This document shows, in pieces, positions 43,432 to 50,964 of a DNA stretch of 64,000 bases. A program made the translations under genes and the position numbers. Location of the stretch: the NCBI GenBank assembly GCA_025359045.1, contig JANYHN010000021.1, positions 162,721 to 226,720 on the forward strand, given 5' to 3'. Numbering within the stretch: position 1 is the first letter of the stretch; every line of letters starts with the position of its first letter. The DNA comes from Hyphomicrobiales bacterium. Lineage in GTDB: Bacteria > Pseudomonadota > Alphaproteobacteria > Rhizobiales > Aestuariivirgaceae. Under the pieces are notes generated by a model, which did not search any database, was not told where the DNA came from, and was given only the letters and a program-made list of their open reading frames with translations.

Positions 43432-44876
43432 AACGCCTCGCGCGGGATGAACACTTCAACCCGTCTGTTTTTAGCATGGGCTGCCAGTGTGTCGGCAGGA
43501 TCAATGGGGGCCTTGTCAGCCATACCAGTCGTGGTAAGCCGCGTCGGGTCAGACACCTTTGTGGCAAGGATATTGGATACGGCCTGGGCCCGTTGCTCCG
43601 AGAGGTCTTGGTTATCCTTGAATTTGACCTTGGACAGCATCGGCGAATTGTCAGTGTGGCCGACGATGCGGATTTGCCCCTTCTCTTTGTCAAGCGCCGC
43701 AGCAATATGGGCAATTGATGGCAAGAAGCCTTGTCGAACACTAGCGCTGGCTTTGTCGAACACTGCGTCGTTCAAAAGGCGAACTACGATATCTTTGCCA
43801 GCATAGTCTGCAGAAAGTGTATTGTTTGCAATATCTTCCGCCAAGCGTTCACGAATACGCTGCAGTTGGGTGCTCTGCGGGATAACAGGAGGTTCGAAAG
43901 GTTTGAAAGCAACGCGTTGCAAATTGACGTCTGACAAGGGGTGCAGGCTTGCAAGTTTTGCTTCTGCAATGTCGGAAGAATTCGCCAGTAGCCAGCGCAA
44001 GCCGATAAAGCTGAGAAACAGAACGCCTGCAGCAAGCGACGCGACAACCCAAAGCGGAATAGCGCGGCGGACATATGATGCCGCAATGTTTTGACCACGC
44101 CAGTGCGGCGATATTTCTTCTGGCGCTCGCGCTTCCCTGGCCCGCATGGTTTGAAAAATATCGCGGCGGATTTGCTGATGAGCCACATCGCCGCCAACAA
44201 TCCTGTATTTCCCCTCAAAGCCCAATGACATGCATGCGTGCATCAACCCAAGCAGATTTTGATTGATCTGCGGGTTTTGCAGGAGCTTTGTCAATTCATC
44301 GAAAAATCCGATGCCGCTGTCGCGGGTCTGGAAGAACCGACTTAACATACTGTGCTGTGTCCAGACGATGCGGTCAGAACTGGGCAGGTTTTGAACAATG
44401 TCGTCGGCAGTCGCACACAACGCATATTTTGCACTGCGCACCTGTGCTTCAGGTATGTTGCGACCGCGCAGCGCAACTTCAAAATTTTCGATACTCTGCG
44501 CTACCGTACCCATCAGTGGGGCGACTTGGGGCAGTGATCTTGCTATTCTGACATTCGACAACAGGATCAACAACGGCAGTGCAGCCTCAAGAACAGGGTT
44601 TGGCCCGCCGGTTTCTGCACTTGTGTTCAATGCAATTTGAGCGCCAACCACATCTTGCTGTATGGGGCGCGTTGGCGGGCTTTCGTAACGATTCAAAGAC
44701 GATTGCGTTGAACCACCAGGGCTTTGCGGTTGCCCTCCCCAAAGATTTTGTGATGCAGATGATTGAGATTGCGGAGCAACAGAAGCCGGATTGTCCCGTC
44801 TTCCGCCTGGATTGGGCCTTATGACAGTCCTTTCGGCATCTGGGTCAGGTACAAACGGTGGCTTGTTGTTGCTCAT
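43428..44876 (-). CDS. tssL: T6SS membrane-complex protein TssL with OmpA-like domain
   Basis: A 482-residue TssL. The N-terminal tail is unstructured and contains PDAERTVIRPNPGGR (Thr17). A cytoplasmic DotU domain spans ~100-260 (LLSNVRIA, RFFQTRDSGIGFFDEL). One membrane helix (~278-300, VASLAAGVLFLSFIGLRWLL) is followed by a C-terminal OmpA-like peptidoglycan-binding domain (IRIVGHTDNSPM, LSEQRAQAVSNIL, NRRVEVFI). Threonine phosphorylation of this tail by PpkA, read by Fha, is known from Agrobacterium. ATG 44876 (MSNNKPPF) lies just after the tssK stop and is chosen over longer in-frame starts inside tssK. Confidence 0.93.
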   Translation of the reverse strand: MSNNKPPFVPDPDAERTVIRPNPGGRRDNPASVAPQSQSSASQNLWGGQPQSPGGSTQSSLNRYESPPTRPIQQDVVGAQIALNTSAETGGPNPVLEAALPLLILLSNVRIARSLPQVAPLMGTVAQSIENFEVALRGRNIPEAQVRSAKYALCATADDIVQNLPSSDRIVWTQHSMLSRFFQTRDSGIGFFDELTKLLQNPQINQNLLGLMHACMSLGFEGKYRIVGGDVAHQQIRRDIFQTMRAREARAPEEISPHWRGQNIAASYVRRAIPLWVVASLAAGVLFLSFIGLRWLLANSSDIAEAKLASLHPLSDVNLQRVAFKPFEPPVIPQSTQLQRIRERLAEDIANNTLSADYAGKDIVVRLLNDAVFDKASASVRQGFLPSIAHIAAALDKEKGQIRIVGHTDNSPMLSKVKFKDNQDLSEQRAQAVSNILATKVSDPTRLTTTGMADKAPIDPADTLAAHAKNRRVEVFIPREAL

Positions 44877-44887
44877 GACCATGCACT

Positions 44888-46222
44888 CTATTTGCCATCT
44901 TCCTTGATGACCCAAAGTGACAGTTCAAGGCCGGGCCAATCGCCGGAAAAATGCATTCCAATTCCACTGGCAGTGCTGAATTCCGGCCAAAGCGGCGACA
45001 TGCGGTCAAAGATGAAATAGACATGACTCGAAATTGCCCGGATCTGTGCAGGCGGCGTAGGCACGTGAATGAGGGGAATGCCAGGCAAATGGGCGTGAAC
45101 AATTTCATCCATGCGCGTATTGGGCCCAACCTTGAAAAGCGCCGGAAATTGGTTTTGAATATCAGTCAAAGGTCGCTGAGCTGCAACCTCAAGCACAAAT
45201 GTAGATGCTCGAAAAAGATTTCTGTCGGTCACAGCGGCCAAGAAAGCATTTGCTGCGCGCTCTGATATGTCGAGCCGGATTGCGCGCCTGGTGTCAACAT
45301 TGAGGAAACGCTGGATATCGGCCAGTACCGGTGCAAACGTGCCATCAAGATTGTCGTGATCATACGCTAGATATGGCTTCAGGCGGCGCTCTTTCGTTGC
45401 ATAGGTTGAGAGTTCGCCAACCAAACGCAGCAGCTCAACATAAAATCGTTCAGGATGCACATATCGTGAATGACGCATGTGCCGCATAACGGGGATTTGC
45501 CGGTTCAACATTTGCAAAATGAAATAATCCACGCTCTGCATGCTGCCGCTTCCACGAGGATCGGATGCAAAGCGTGCCAGCTCTTCAAGCTTTGTCTCAA
45601 TCCAGCCAATGACGCGGTCCAACCACCCTATCACCGTCGCGTGGGCTGAAATAACCAGTACCGGTGGCGCTACCTTCTCGTCGAATATGATGGCTTTGTC
45701 GGTGACTTCTACGATGCGAGCACAGAGGAGACTAGCAAAGCCGGGTTTGATTGTTTTTCGCAGCTCAAAACTGAATCGGGGCGTAGCGACGTCAATTTCT
45801 TCTTCAACTTGCATTTTAGAAGCCGAGTCGATCAGAACTTCTGACTTGATAACATAGCGGCTGGCACTCTCGGCGAGTTCATCATCAGTTTCCTTGGTGT
45901 TGGGTTGCCCCATGGGCACCAGCAGCCATACGACCATTCCTGCTGATTTCTCATCGAGAGCAATTGGCGCGGGTAGAGGGCTGTCTCCTGGAAAGCTGAA
46001 CGGCAATCCGTCAGCCATAATTCCGGCGGCGCGGCGTAAACCGAATTTTCCCTGCTGGGCTAGATCACGGTCAATTTCGATCTCACTGAAACCCCAAGGA
46101 TAAGGTGTAATTTGAGAGGTTCGACTTTCCAACAAATGCTCAGCGTAGCGATCTGCCTGTTGCAGATGTTGTGGCCTCAAAAACAGCCCTTCGGACCATG
46201 CAACCTTGCTATACCAAGACAT
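44888..46222 (-). CDS. tssK: T6SS baseplate-to-membrane connector TssK
   Basis: A 444-residue TssK, the trimeric connector between baseplate and TssLM. It starts with the family signature MSWYSKVAWSEGLFLRPQHL, followed by LAQQGKFGLRRAAGIMADGL, and ends in the HVPTPPAQIRAISSHVYFIF region. ATG 46222 gives this canonical start; an in-frame start 39 bases upstream adds residues unlike the family. First gene of the operon tssK-L-M-tagF-pppA-ppkA. Confidence 0.93.
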   Translation of the reverse strand: MSWYSKVAWSEGLFLRPQHLQQADRYAEHLLESRTSQITPYPWGFSEIEIDRDLAQQGKFGLRRAAGIMADGLPFSFPGDSPLPAPIALDEKSAGMVVWLLVPMGQPNTKETDDELAESASRYVIKSEVLIDSASKMQVEEEIDVATPRFSFELRKTIKPGFASLLCARIVEVTDKAIIFDEKVAPPVLVISAHATVIGWLDRVIGWIETKLEELARFASDPRGSGSMQSVDYFILQMLNRQIPVMRHMRHSRYVHPERFYVELLRLVGELSTYATKERRLKPYLAYDHDNLDGTFAPVLADIQRFLNVDTRRAIRLDISERAANAFLAAVTDRNLFRASTFVLEVAAQRPLTDIQNQFPALFKVGPNTRMDEIVHAHLPGIPLIHVPTPPAQIRAISSHVYFIFDRMSPLWPEFSTASGIGMHFSGDWPGLELSLWVIKEDGK

Positions 46223-46420
46223 GTCAGTGATAGCCTCTCTTGCAGGAGGGTTTCCGCACAAGGCGCAACAAACAACGTTGGAACCGTTGGCGGTAAAGGA
46301 TCATAACGACAAGTCCTCCTTAGATACTATTGTCACAAGACATGTGGAAATCAAGACAATTCTGTGTAGTTGGGGCGTTCCAAAATCCCACGGTTGGTTC
46401 TAACATCAGTACAACATTCA

Positions 46421-46442
46421 GACATCATCCAAATGGGGGTAG
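46421..46442 (-). promoter_or_regulatory. T6SS-locus motif, copy D (CTACCCCCATTTGGATGATG)
   Basis: In the divergent region between tssK (200 bases) and the DUF1036 gene (52 bases). Read on the minus strand it is CTACCCCCATTTGGATGATG, differing from copy B only at two central bases within the CCCCCA..TGGATGATGTC core. Orientation is opposite to copies A-C. Confidence 0.5.
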
Positions 46443-46493
46443 ACCTATTATCGAATGGACGGCAGCATCAACAAACAAATAGGTAATTGCGAA

Positions 46494-46937
46494 ATGGGTT
46501 CTTGGGTCAAAAAACTGGCAGCAACGTTCGCTTGCTTCAGTTCATTTTCCGCTGCTGAACCTGCCTTTGCTGAGTTCAAGGTCTGCAACCAGTCTGTTGG
46601 TGTTTATAATGTCTCCGTTGGTGCGGAGATAGGTCAGCGATTTAGCACAGAAGGCTGGTGGGTCATGCCTGCCAATAGCTGTATCATCCCCATTAAAGAG
46701 GAACTTGACCAACTCAAGTTGCGCTACGTCTATGTTTATGCGGAAACGGTGACGGGTGAGAGCGTCTTTCAAGGAAACTGGGATATGTGCGTTGATACCA
46801 AACGTTTCAGGATTGAAAAGACCGAGGCTGAACCTTGGAACTGCTGGGTGCGTGGTTTCAAAGCGGTAAAATTTTTGGAGGTGGACACCAATCAGGCCAA
46901 ATCTTGGACACTGTTTGTCCGTCCAGGGAAAAATTAG
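46494..46937 (+). CDS. Secreted DUF1036-family protein
   Basis: A 147-residue protein with an N-terminal signal peptide (LAATFACFSSFSAAEPAFA). The mature domain starts FKVCNQSVGVYNVSVGAEIG and has the WWVMPANSCIIPI and AEPWNCWVRGF cysteine-containing blocks of the DUF1036 family. ATG 46494 is chosen because the signal peptide then begins at once; an in-frame ATG at 46455 lies very close to motif copy D. Its stop TAG overlaps the GTG start of the next gene, so the two periplasmic proteins are coupled. Function unknown. Confidence 0.78.
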   Translation: MGSWVKKLAATFACFSSFSAAEPAFAEFKVCNQSVGVYNVSVGAEIGQRFSTEGWWVMPANSCIIPIKEELDQLKLRYVYVYAETVTGESVFQGNWDMCVDTKRFRIEKTEAEPWNCWVRGFKAVKFLEVDTNQAKSWTLFVRPGKN

Positions 46938-49330
46938 TGGACGATAAAACAATTATAGTCCGGCCGATGGCGAGCTCGCAAAAAAGCAGCACGCGTGCCA
47001 AGAAGGCAATAGTTGTAGCAAAAAAAACCGCAGAGACTGGGAATAAGAAAAAACCTGCCCCAGCGCCCACCAAGAGCCATTCCAAGTTTCCAATTGTTGC
47101 ACTTGGCTTCTTTGCCGCGATTTTGGTCGGCTTAGGCTCCGCGTTAATGAGCGTCTATTATTTTTCAGGGAACTTGCAAAAAGCACCAGAGTTTACCGCT
47201 CAAGAATTGAGCAGCGAGTTAGTCCCGGCTGAAGGCGTCAGCAATGAAGCTGAAGATGAAGCACTTGTGCGGGCGGCGATTGAACCACGGATCATTAACC
47301 TCAGTGGTGATCCGATCATCGTCAGACAATTGTCGAATGCGACGCGGCAAAGCACGAAACTCGATAACGACGCTCAAAAAACGGCGGCAAGCGACTTGGG
47401 TATCGCGAGCAGCGTGTTTCGCATAAAGGATGTTTTAGACACGCCCGACCCCACGTTGCAGGCAGGCCTAGCAGGATCACAGGATGATATTGCGGCGCTG
47501 AGTTCGTTTGAACCGCCGCCCTCTCAGGACAAAAACATCGGCTTTTCGGCAGTCGAGGCTGAATCGGATGTCGGCGACCAAAAGTTCAATGAATTTGCCC
47601 AGAGTGTCAAAGCCAAAACAAGTGTTGCAGACATGCTTAAGGGATTGGGCATCGAACGGCAGCTTGCCAGTAATGCCGAAACCGCGTTTTTGAAGTTTTA
47701 TGGACGCTCGCAATTAGAAAACGGTGACAGCTTTGCCTTGAGAGCAATGACTGATCAGGAAGCGGGAGCCGTAACCTCCAAAGGCTTAATTCCGGTGCAA
47801 TTTTCTGTTTACACAAAGGCTGGCTTGCTTGGAACAATAGCTCTTGATGACCTAGACCACTATGCCCAAGCCGCCGACCCTTGGTCTGGGATGGACATAT
47901 TCAGCACACAGCTCCTACCAGAGGAAAGGCGACTTGAAGACCAGCCTCGATTATTGGATGCCATTTATGCGGTGGCACTGCGCCACAAATTGCCTGCGTC
48001 GGTAACCGGAGAAGCAATCATGCTTTTGTCCCGTGCTCAGGACTTGGAGCAAAAAACTCAAGTTGGCGACACCATCACCATAATCTATTCCCCTGCTGCA
48101 CGCGATTCAAAAACAGGTTTGGGCAGAATCGTTTTCATCAGCATTGGGCGCACAACGGGAAACCTCGATTGTTATGCATTTCAAGCGCAGGCCGGAGCAA
48201 AATTTGACTGCGTCTCGGCTGATGGTGAAAGCAACGTCCCTGATAATGGAATGGTATTACCTGTGAACGGAACTATTGCCGCAAAATTTGGTCCCGGTCA
48301 AAATGCAGCTAAAGACGCTAAAGACAACATGAATTTTGGGGTTGATTGGACTGCTTCGGAAGGCGCTCCCGTGGTTGCAGCTTTTGACGGCGATGTTCAG
48401 TCAGTTGGCCCCGAAGGAAGCTGGGGTACTGTCGTCCGCTTGTCTCATGCCGACAACAAAACAACAATGTATGCTTATCTACAGCGCGTTGAGCCTGGCA
48501 TTGTTGCGGGCTCGAAAGTCAAGGCGGGTCAGACCATTGCTTACGTCGGTGTGCCACAAAGCAGTCGTGAGCCACGCCTGCATTTTGAATTGCGCGAAAA
48601 CGATATTCCTGTCGATCCAATGCCTGAAGCTGATGCAGGTGCACCCATCGGTGGTGCGACAGTAGTTGACCAGTTTGTCCACCGCATCATTACTATTGAA
48701 AGCGCTAATCGGTGCAATGCACGCAATCCCCTGTCCACGGCTGTCGGTCTTGGCCAATTTATTGAAAGCACATGGATGACAACTGTTCGCATTCATCGGC
48801 CTGACTTGATTTCAGGACGATCACGTCAACAAGTTCTGGATATGCGGCTTGATTGCGGCTTGTCCCGTGCGATGACGACAGCCTTCACGAGGGACAATGC
48901 CGCGGTTCTTCGACGGTCTGGTGCAAGTGTCACGCCAGGAAATCTTTATCTTGCACACTTTCTGGGTGTCGGTGGAGCTGTAAAGGCTGTCAAAGGTTCC
49001 CCCAGCAGCTCAATCGCAGACGTTTTTGGCGGTGGCCATGTGCGCGCCAATCCGTTTGAAAGAGGCAAGTCCATAGGGTTCCTTGTGTCATGGGCGGCAA
49101 AAAAAATGGGATCAAAAACAGCAACGGCTCCAGCGCCAAAAATTGATTCTTCGCAATCCGGCAAGACACCTGATAATGCGACGACAAGTGTTGGGTCTAA
49201 AGACAAGAATGCCAAACCTGACCCCAGTACCGATACGGCTGGTGCGAGCCAAGATGTTGCCATGCAGAAATTTGACGGTAACCCGCAGTTCACAAAACTT
49301 AAGAATGCCGTACTGGCGCTGTTGCAATAA
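46937..49330 (+). CDS. Membrane-anchored degenerate M23 peptidase / lytic-transglycosylase-like fusion
   Basis: A 797-residue protein. A cytoplasmic tail starting VDDKTIIVRP and rich in Lys/Ala leads to a membrane helix (51-76) and a long periplasmic part. The M23/LytM fold near 460-560 has lost most active-site residues: HxGxD reads NFGVD, YAHL reads YAYL and HLH reads RLH. A goose-lysozyme/SLT-like domain follows (IITIESANRCNARNPLS with Glu near 588, AVGLGQFIESTW), then a disordered tail. GTG 46937 overlaps the DUF1036 stop, and the resulting N-terminus matches the TssL Thr motif, which supports this start. Probably opens or anchors the wall for T6SS passage; the transglycosylase is the likelier active part. 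Confidence 0.8.
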   Translation: MDDKTIIVRPMASSQKSSTRAKKAIVVAKKTAETGNKKKPAPAPTKSHSKFPIVALGFFAAILVGLGSALMSVYYFSGNLQKAPEFTAQELSSELVPAEGVSNEAEDEALVRAAIEPRIINLSGDPIIVRQLSNATRQSTKLDNDAQKTAASDLGIASSVFRIKDVLDTPDPTLQAGLAGSQDDIAALSSFEPPPSQDKNIGFSAVEAESDVGDQKFNEFAQSVKAKTSVADMLKGLGIERQLASNAETAFLKFYGRSQLENGDSFALRAMTDQEAGAVTSKGLIPVQFSVYTKAGLLGTIALDDLDHYAQAADPWSGMDIFSTQLLPEERRLEDQPRLLDAIYAVALRHKLPASVTGEAIMLLSRAQDLEQKTQVGDTITIIYSPAARDSKTGLGRIVFISIGRTTGNLDCYAFQAQAGAKFDCVSADGESNVPDNGMVLPVNGTIAAKFGPGQNAAKDAKDNMNFGVDWTASEGAPVVAAFDGDVQSVGPEGSWGTVVRLSHADNKTTMYAYLQRVEPGIVAGSKVKAGQTIAYVGVPQSSREPRLHFELRENDIPVDPMPEADAGAPIGGATVVDQFVHRIITIESANRCNARNPLSTAVGLGQFIESTWMTTVRIHRPDLISGRSRQQVLDMRLDCGLSRAMTTAFTRDNAAVLRRSGASVTPGNLYLAHFLGVGGAVKAVKGSPSSSIADVFGGGHVRANPFERGKSIGFLVSWAAKKMGSKTATAPAPKIDSSQSGKTPDNATTSVGSKDKNAKPDPSTDTAGASQDVAMQKFDGNPQFTKLKNAVLALLQ

Positions 49331-49339
49331 AGTCAAACG

Positions 49340-50578
49340 TCACCGTCTTGGTTTGCTGAACTCGTCATAGTGTTGCGCAAACGAGTCAAGAAAGGCATCG
49401 AGCATTCCGTTTTCCCGCTTTCGTGTTTTTGCAGCCCAGCGTTTGACAAGATCGTCCCACATTTTTCCCTTGCTACCACCAAGCAATGATTTTTTTGCAT
49501 CTGAAGCCTTCTCGACGGCTTCAGGCGAGAGCTCGTTAAAAAATTCAACAACTGTGGCCTGCATCGCAGCAAGCAAGGCAAAATGGTGCTGCTTCAGATC
49601 AATAAAAGAACTATCTAATGTCTCTGAAGCGTTGAGATAGCTTTTGCCGCGCGGAGATAACATCACCTGCAGCGCTTCCTCTGGCGTCGGCAGGAATTTG
49701 AGCGGGTTGTTTTCAATGGCTTTGACCATGGTGCGTCCACCACTTCGCGAGATAGATTTCGCTTCAGCTCTTGCATGCAACTGGGCCATTAAATGACTGC
49801 ATGTAAGCTGCAAAAGTCGGCCAGCCATTTCAGCAAGCTGCGCGTCATCAAGCTGGTCTAACGCGCCGTCGGCCAGTCCGGCACCTTTGGAAAAGTTTTT
49901 AACAAAAGTCTTGGTCGCCAGTGATTGCTCTATCCTGGGATTTTCTGACTGAAGCGCAGGAAGCACTTGCTCAGGTTGCTTACGGATCGGGGCTGAAACA
50001 GGTTGCGCTTGATCGCTGTCCACTGACCATGCGCCACGTACTGCCGGTTGTGGCTTCTGAAAAATATCTTCAGTTTCGACTTGGGGAACGTATAGTGCTT
50101 GATTGAGGTAATCAGGAGAAATATCAGCTGGCAAAGCCTTCGGCATCAACTCTCTTGCGTCGAGCGGAGGCGGCGGAGACCCACCTGCATCCCAGATATT
50201 TTGACGCGGTGTCAACTGAACTTGCGGTGCAATTGGTTGATCAACTGAAGCATTGCGTTTTTGCGGAAGATCGATGGTTACAGACAGCACATATTCACCA
50301 ACTTGTAGCCGGTCGCCTTCATTGAGTTGATAAGGATTTTGAACTCTTTTTGTACTGCCGTTGACGAACGTTCCGTTGGTTGACACATCTACAAGCCAAT
50401 ATGCATCATCGTAAAAGCGAACTTCGCAATGTTTTCCTGAAACAATTCGGCCTTTGTCCGGCAGCATCCAGTCCAAATGGCTATCGCGGCCAAAATCAAA
50501 TCCGCGCCGATCCACTGCATATTCGAGTGGTCCTCCGTCCGGCAAACTGTTGAAATTTTCAATTCGTATTTTCAGCAC
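49340..50578 (-). CDS. tagH: T6SS FHA-domain protein TagH (Fha/ImpI)
   Basis: A 412-residue protein. The N-terminal FHA domain binds phosphothreonine: FGRDSHLDW near 30-38, SGKHCEVRF near 48-56 and STNGTFVNG near 66-74. A Pro/Gln-rich linker leads to the TagH C-terminal domain (residues ~250-400, with SGGRTMVKAIENNPLKFLPT and FIDLKQHHFALLAAMQATV). In the threonine-phosphorylation pathway it reads sites made by PpkA and promotes TssL/TssM activation. It converges with the M23/SLT gene, 9 bases between stops. Confidence 0.92.
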   Translation of the reverse strand: MLKIRIENFNSLPDGGPLEYAVDRRGFDFGRDSHLDWMLPDKGRIVSGKHCEVRFYDDAYWLVDVSTNGTFVNGSTKRVQNPYQLNEGDRLQVGEYVLSVTIDLPQKRNASVDQPIAPQVQLTPRQNIWDAGGSPPPPLDARELMPKALPADISPDYLNQALYVPQVETEDIFQKPQPAVRGAWSVDSDQAQPVSAPIRKQPEQVLPALQSENPRIEQSLATKTFVKNFSKGAGLADGALDQLDDAQLAEMAGRLLQLTCSHLMAQLHARAEAKSISRSGGRTMVKAIENNPLKFLPTPEEALQVMLSPRGKSYLNASETLDSSFIDLKQHHFALLAAMQATVVEFFNELSPEAVEKASDAKKSLLGGSKGKMWDDLVKRWAAKTRKRENGMLDAFLDSFAQHYDEFSKPRR

Positions 50579-50700
50579 ACCCCAAATACTAGCTGAATTT
50601 CGAAATTTTGGAATAGGGAGCGCGAGTAGCCAAAAAAGAACTAGACTCGTCGTCAGTTAATTCCAGTTCTCCTGTGCCTCTGCGGCTACGCACAATTATC

Positions 50701-50741
50701 ACCAAAAGAAAACCCTCGAAATCGACTGGCGATTTCAAGGG
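50701..50741 (-). terminator. Rho-independent terminator of the truncated tRNA gene
   Basis: A stem of 12 pairs with one mismatch (50713-50724 with 50730-50741) and a 5-base loop. On the minus strand it is followed by TTTTCTTTT (50712 down to 50704). It lies 5 bases beyond the tRNA CCA end, so it is the natural terminator of that tRNA gene. The remaining ~120 bases up to tagH show nothing recognisable. Confidence 0.75.
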
Positions 50742-50746
50742 CTTGT

Positions 50747-50791
50747 TGGTTGCGGGAGCCAGATTTGAACTGACGACCTTCAGGTTATGAG
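50747..50791 (-). tRNA. 3' half of initiator tRNA-fMet(CAU), truncated (probable att site)
   Basis: On the minus strand this reads from the anticodon loop CTCATAA through the stem CCTG, the variable loop, the T-arm GTTCAAATC and the acceptor GCAACCA, matching the 3' 45 bases of bacterial initiator tRNA. Upstream (50792 onward) the sequence does not form the 5' anticodon stem, D-arm or acceptor, so the gene is broken exactly in the anticodon loop. That is a typical crossover place for tyrosine integrases; the integrase gene lies 170 bases away. It is unlikely to make a working tRNA. Confidence 0.75.
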
Positions 50792-50947
50792 ATCGTTCTG
50801 ATCCAAATCCGCGACCTTCACACGATTACCATAAACCCCTCTAATATTCTGATTTCGTTCGTGTAAACTGGTTTCTCGGACGCAGCTCTATGCATGTGGG
50901 TACATGGGTTTTCACGCCCAACTGTTACCCAGAACGACCTTCAGGTT
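50773..50947. repeat. 14-base direct repeat ACGACCTTCAGGTT in tRNA fragment and int leader
   Basis: ACGACCTTCAGGTT occurs at 50773-50786, inside the tRNA fragment, and again at 50934-50947, just upstream of the int Shine-Dalgarno site. A direct repeat of the tRNA core next to int is what one expects of attachment-site remnants or a secondary crossover. The ~90 bases between show no gene. Confidence 0.4.
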
Positions 50948-50964
50948 TAGAAGGAGGAGCCGCG

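Noticed and set aside
50747..50830. A complete tRNA-Met gene
   Set aside because: The bases upstream of the anticodon loop cannot form the anticodon 5' stem, D-arm or acceptor; only the 3' half is present.
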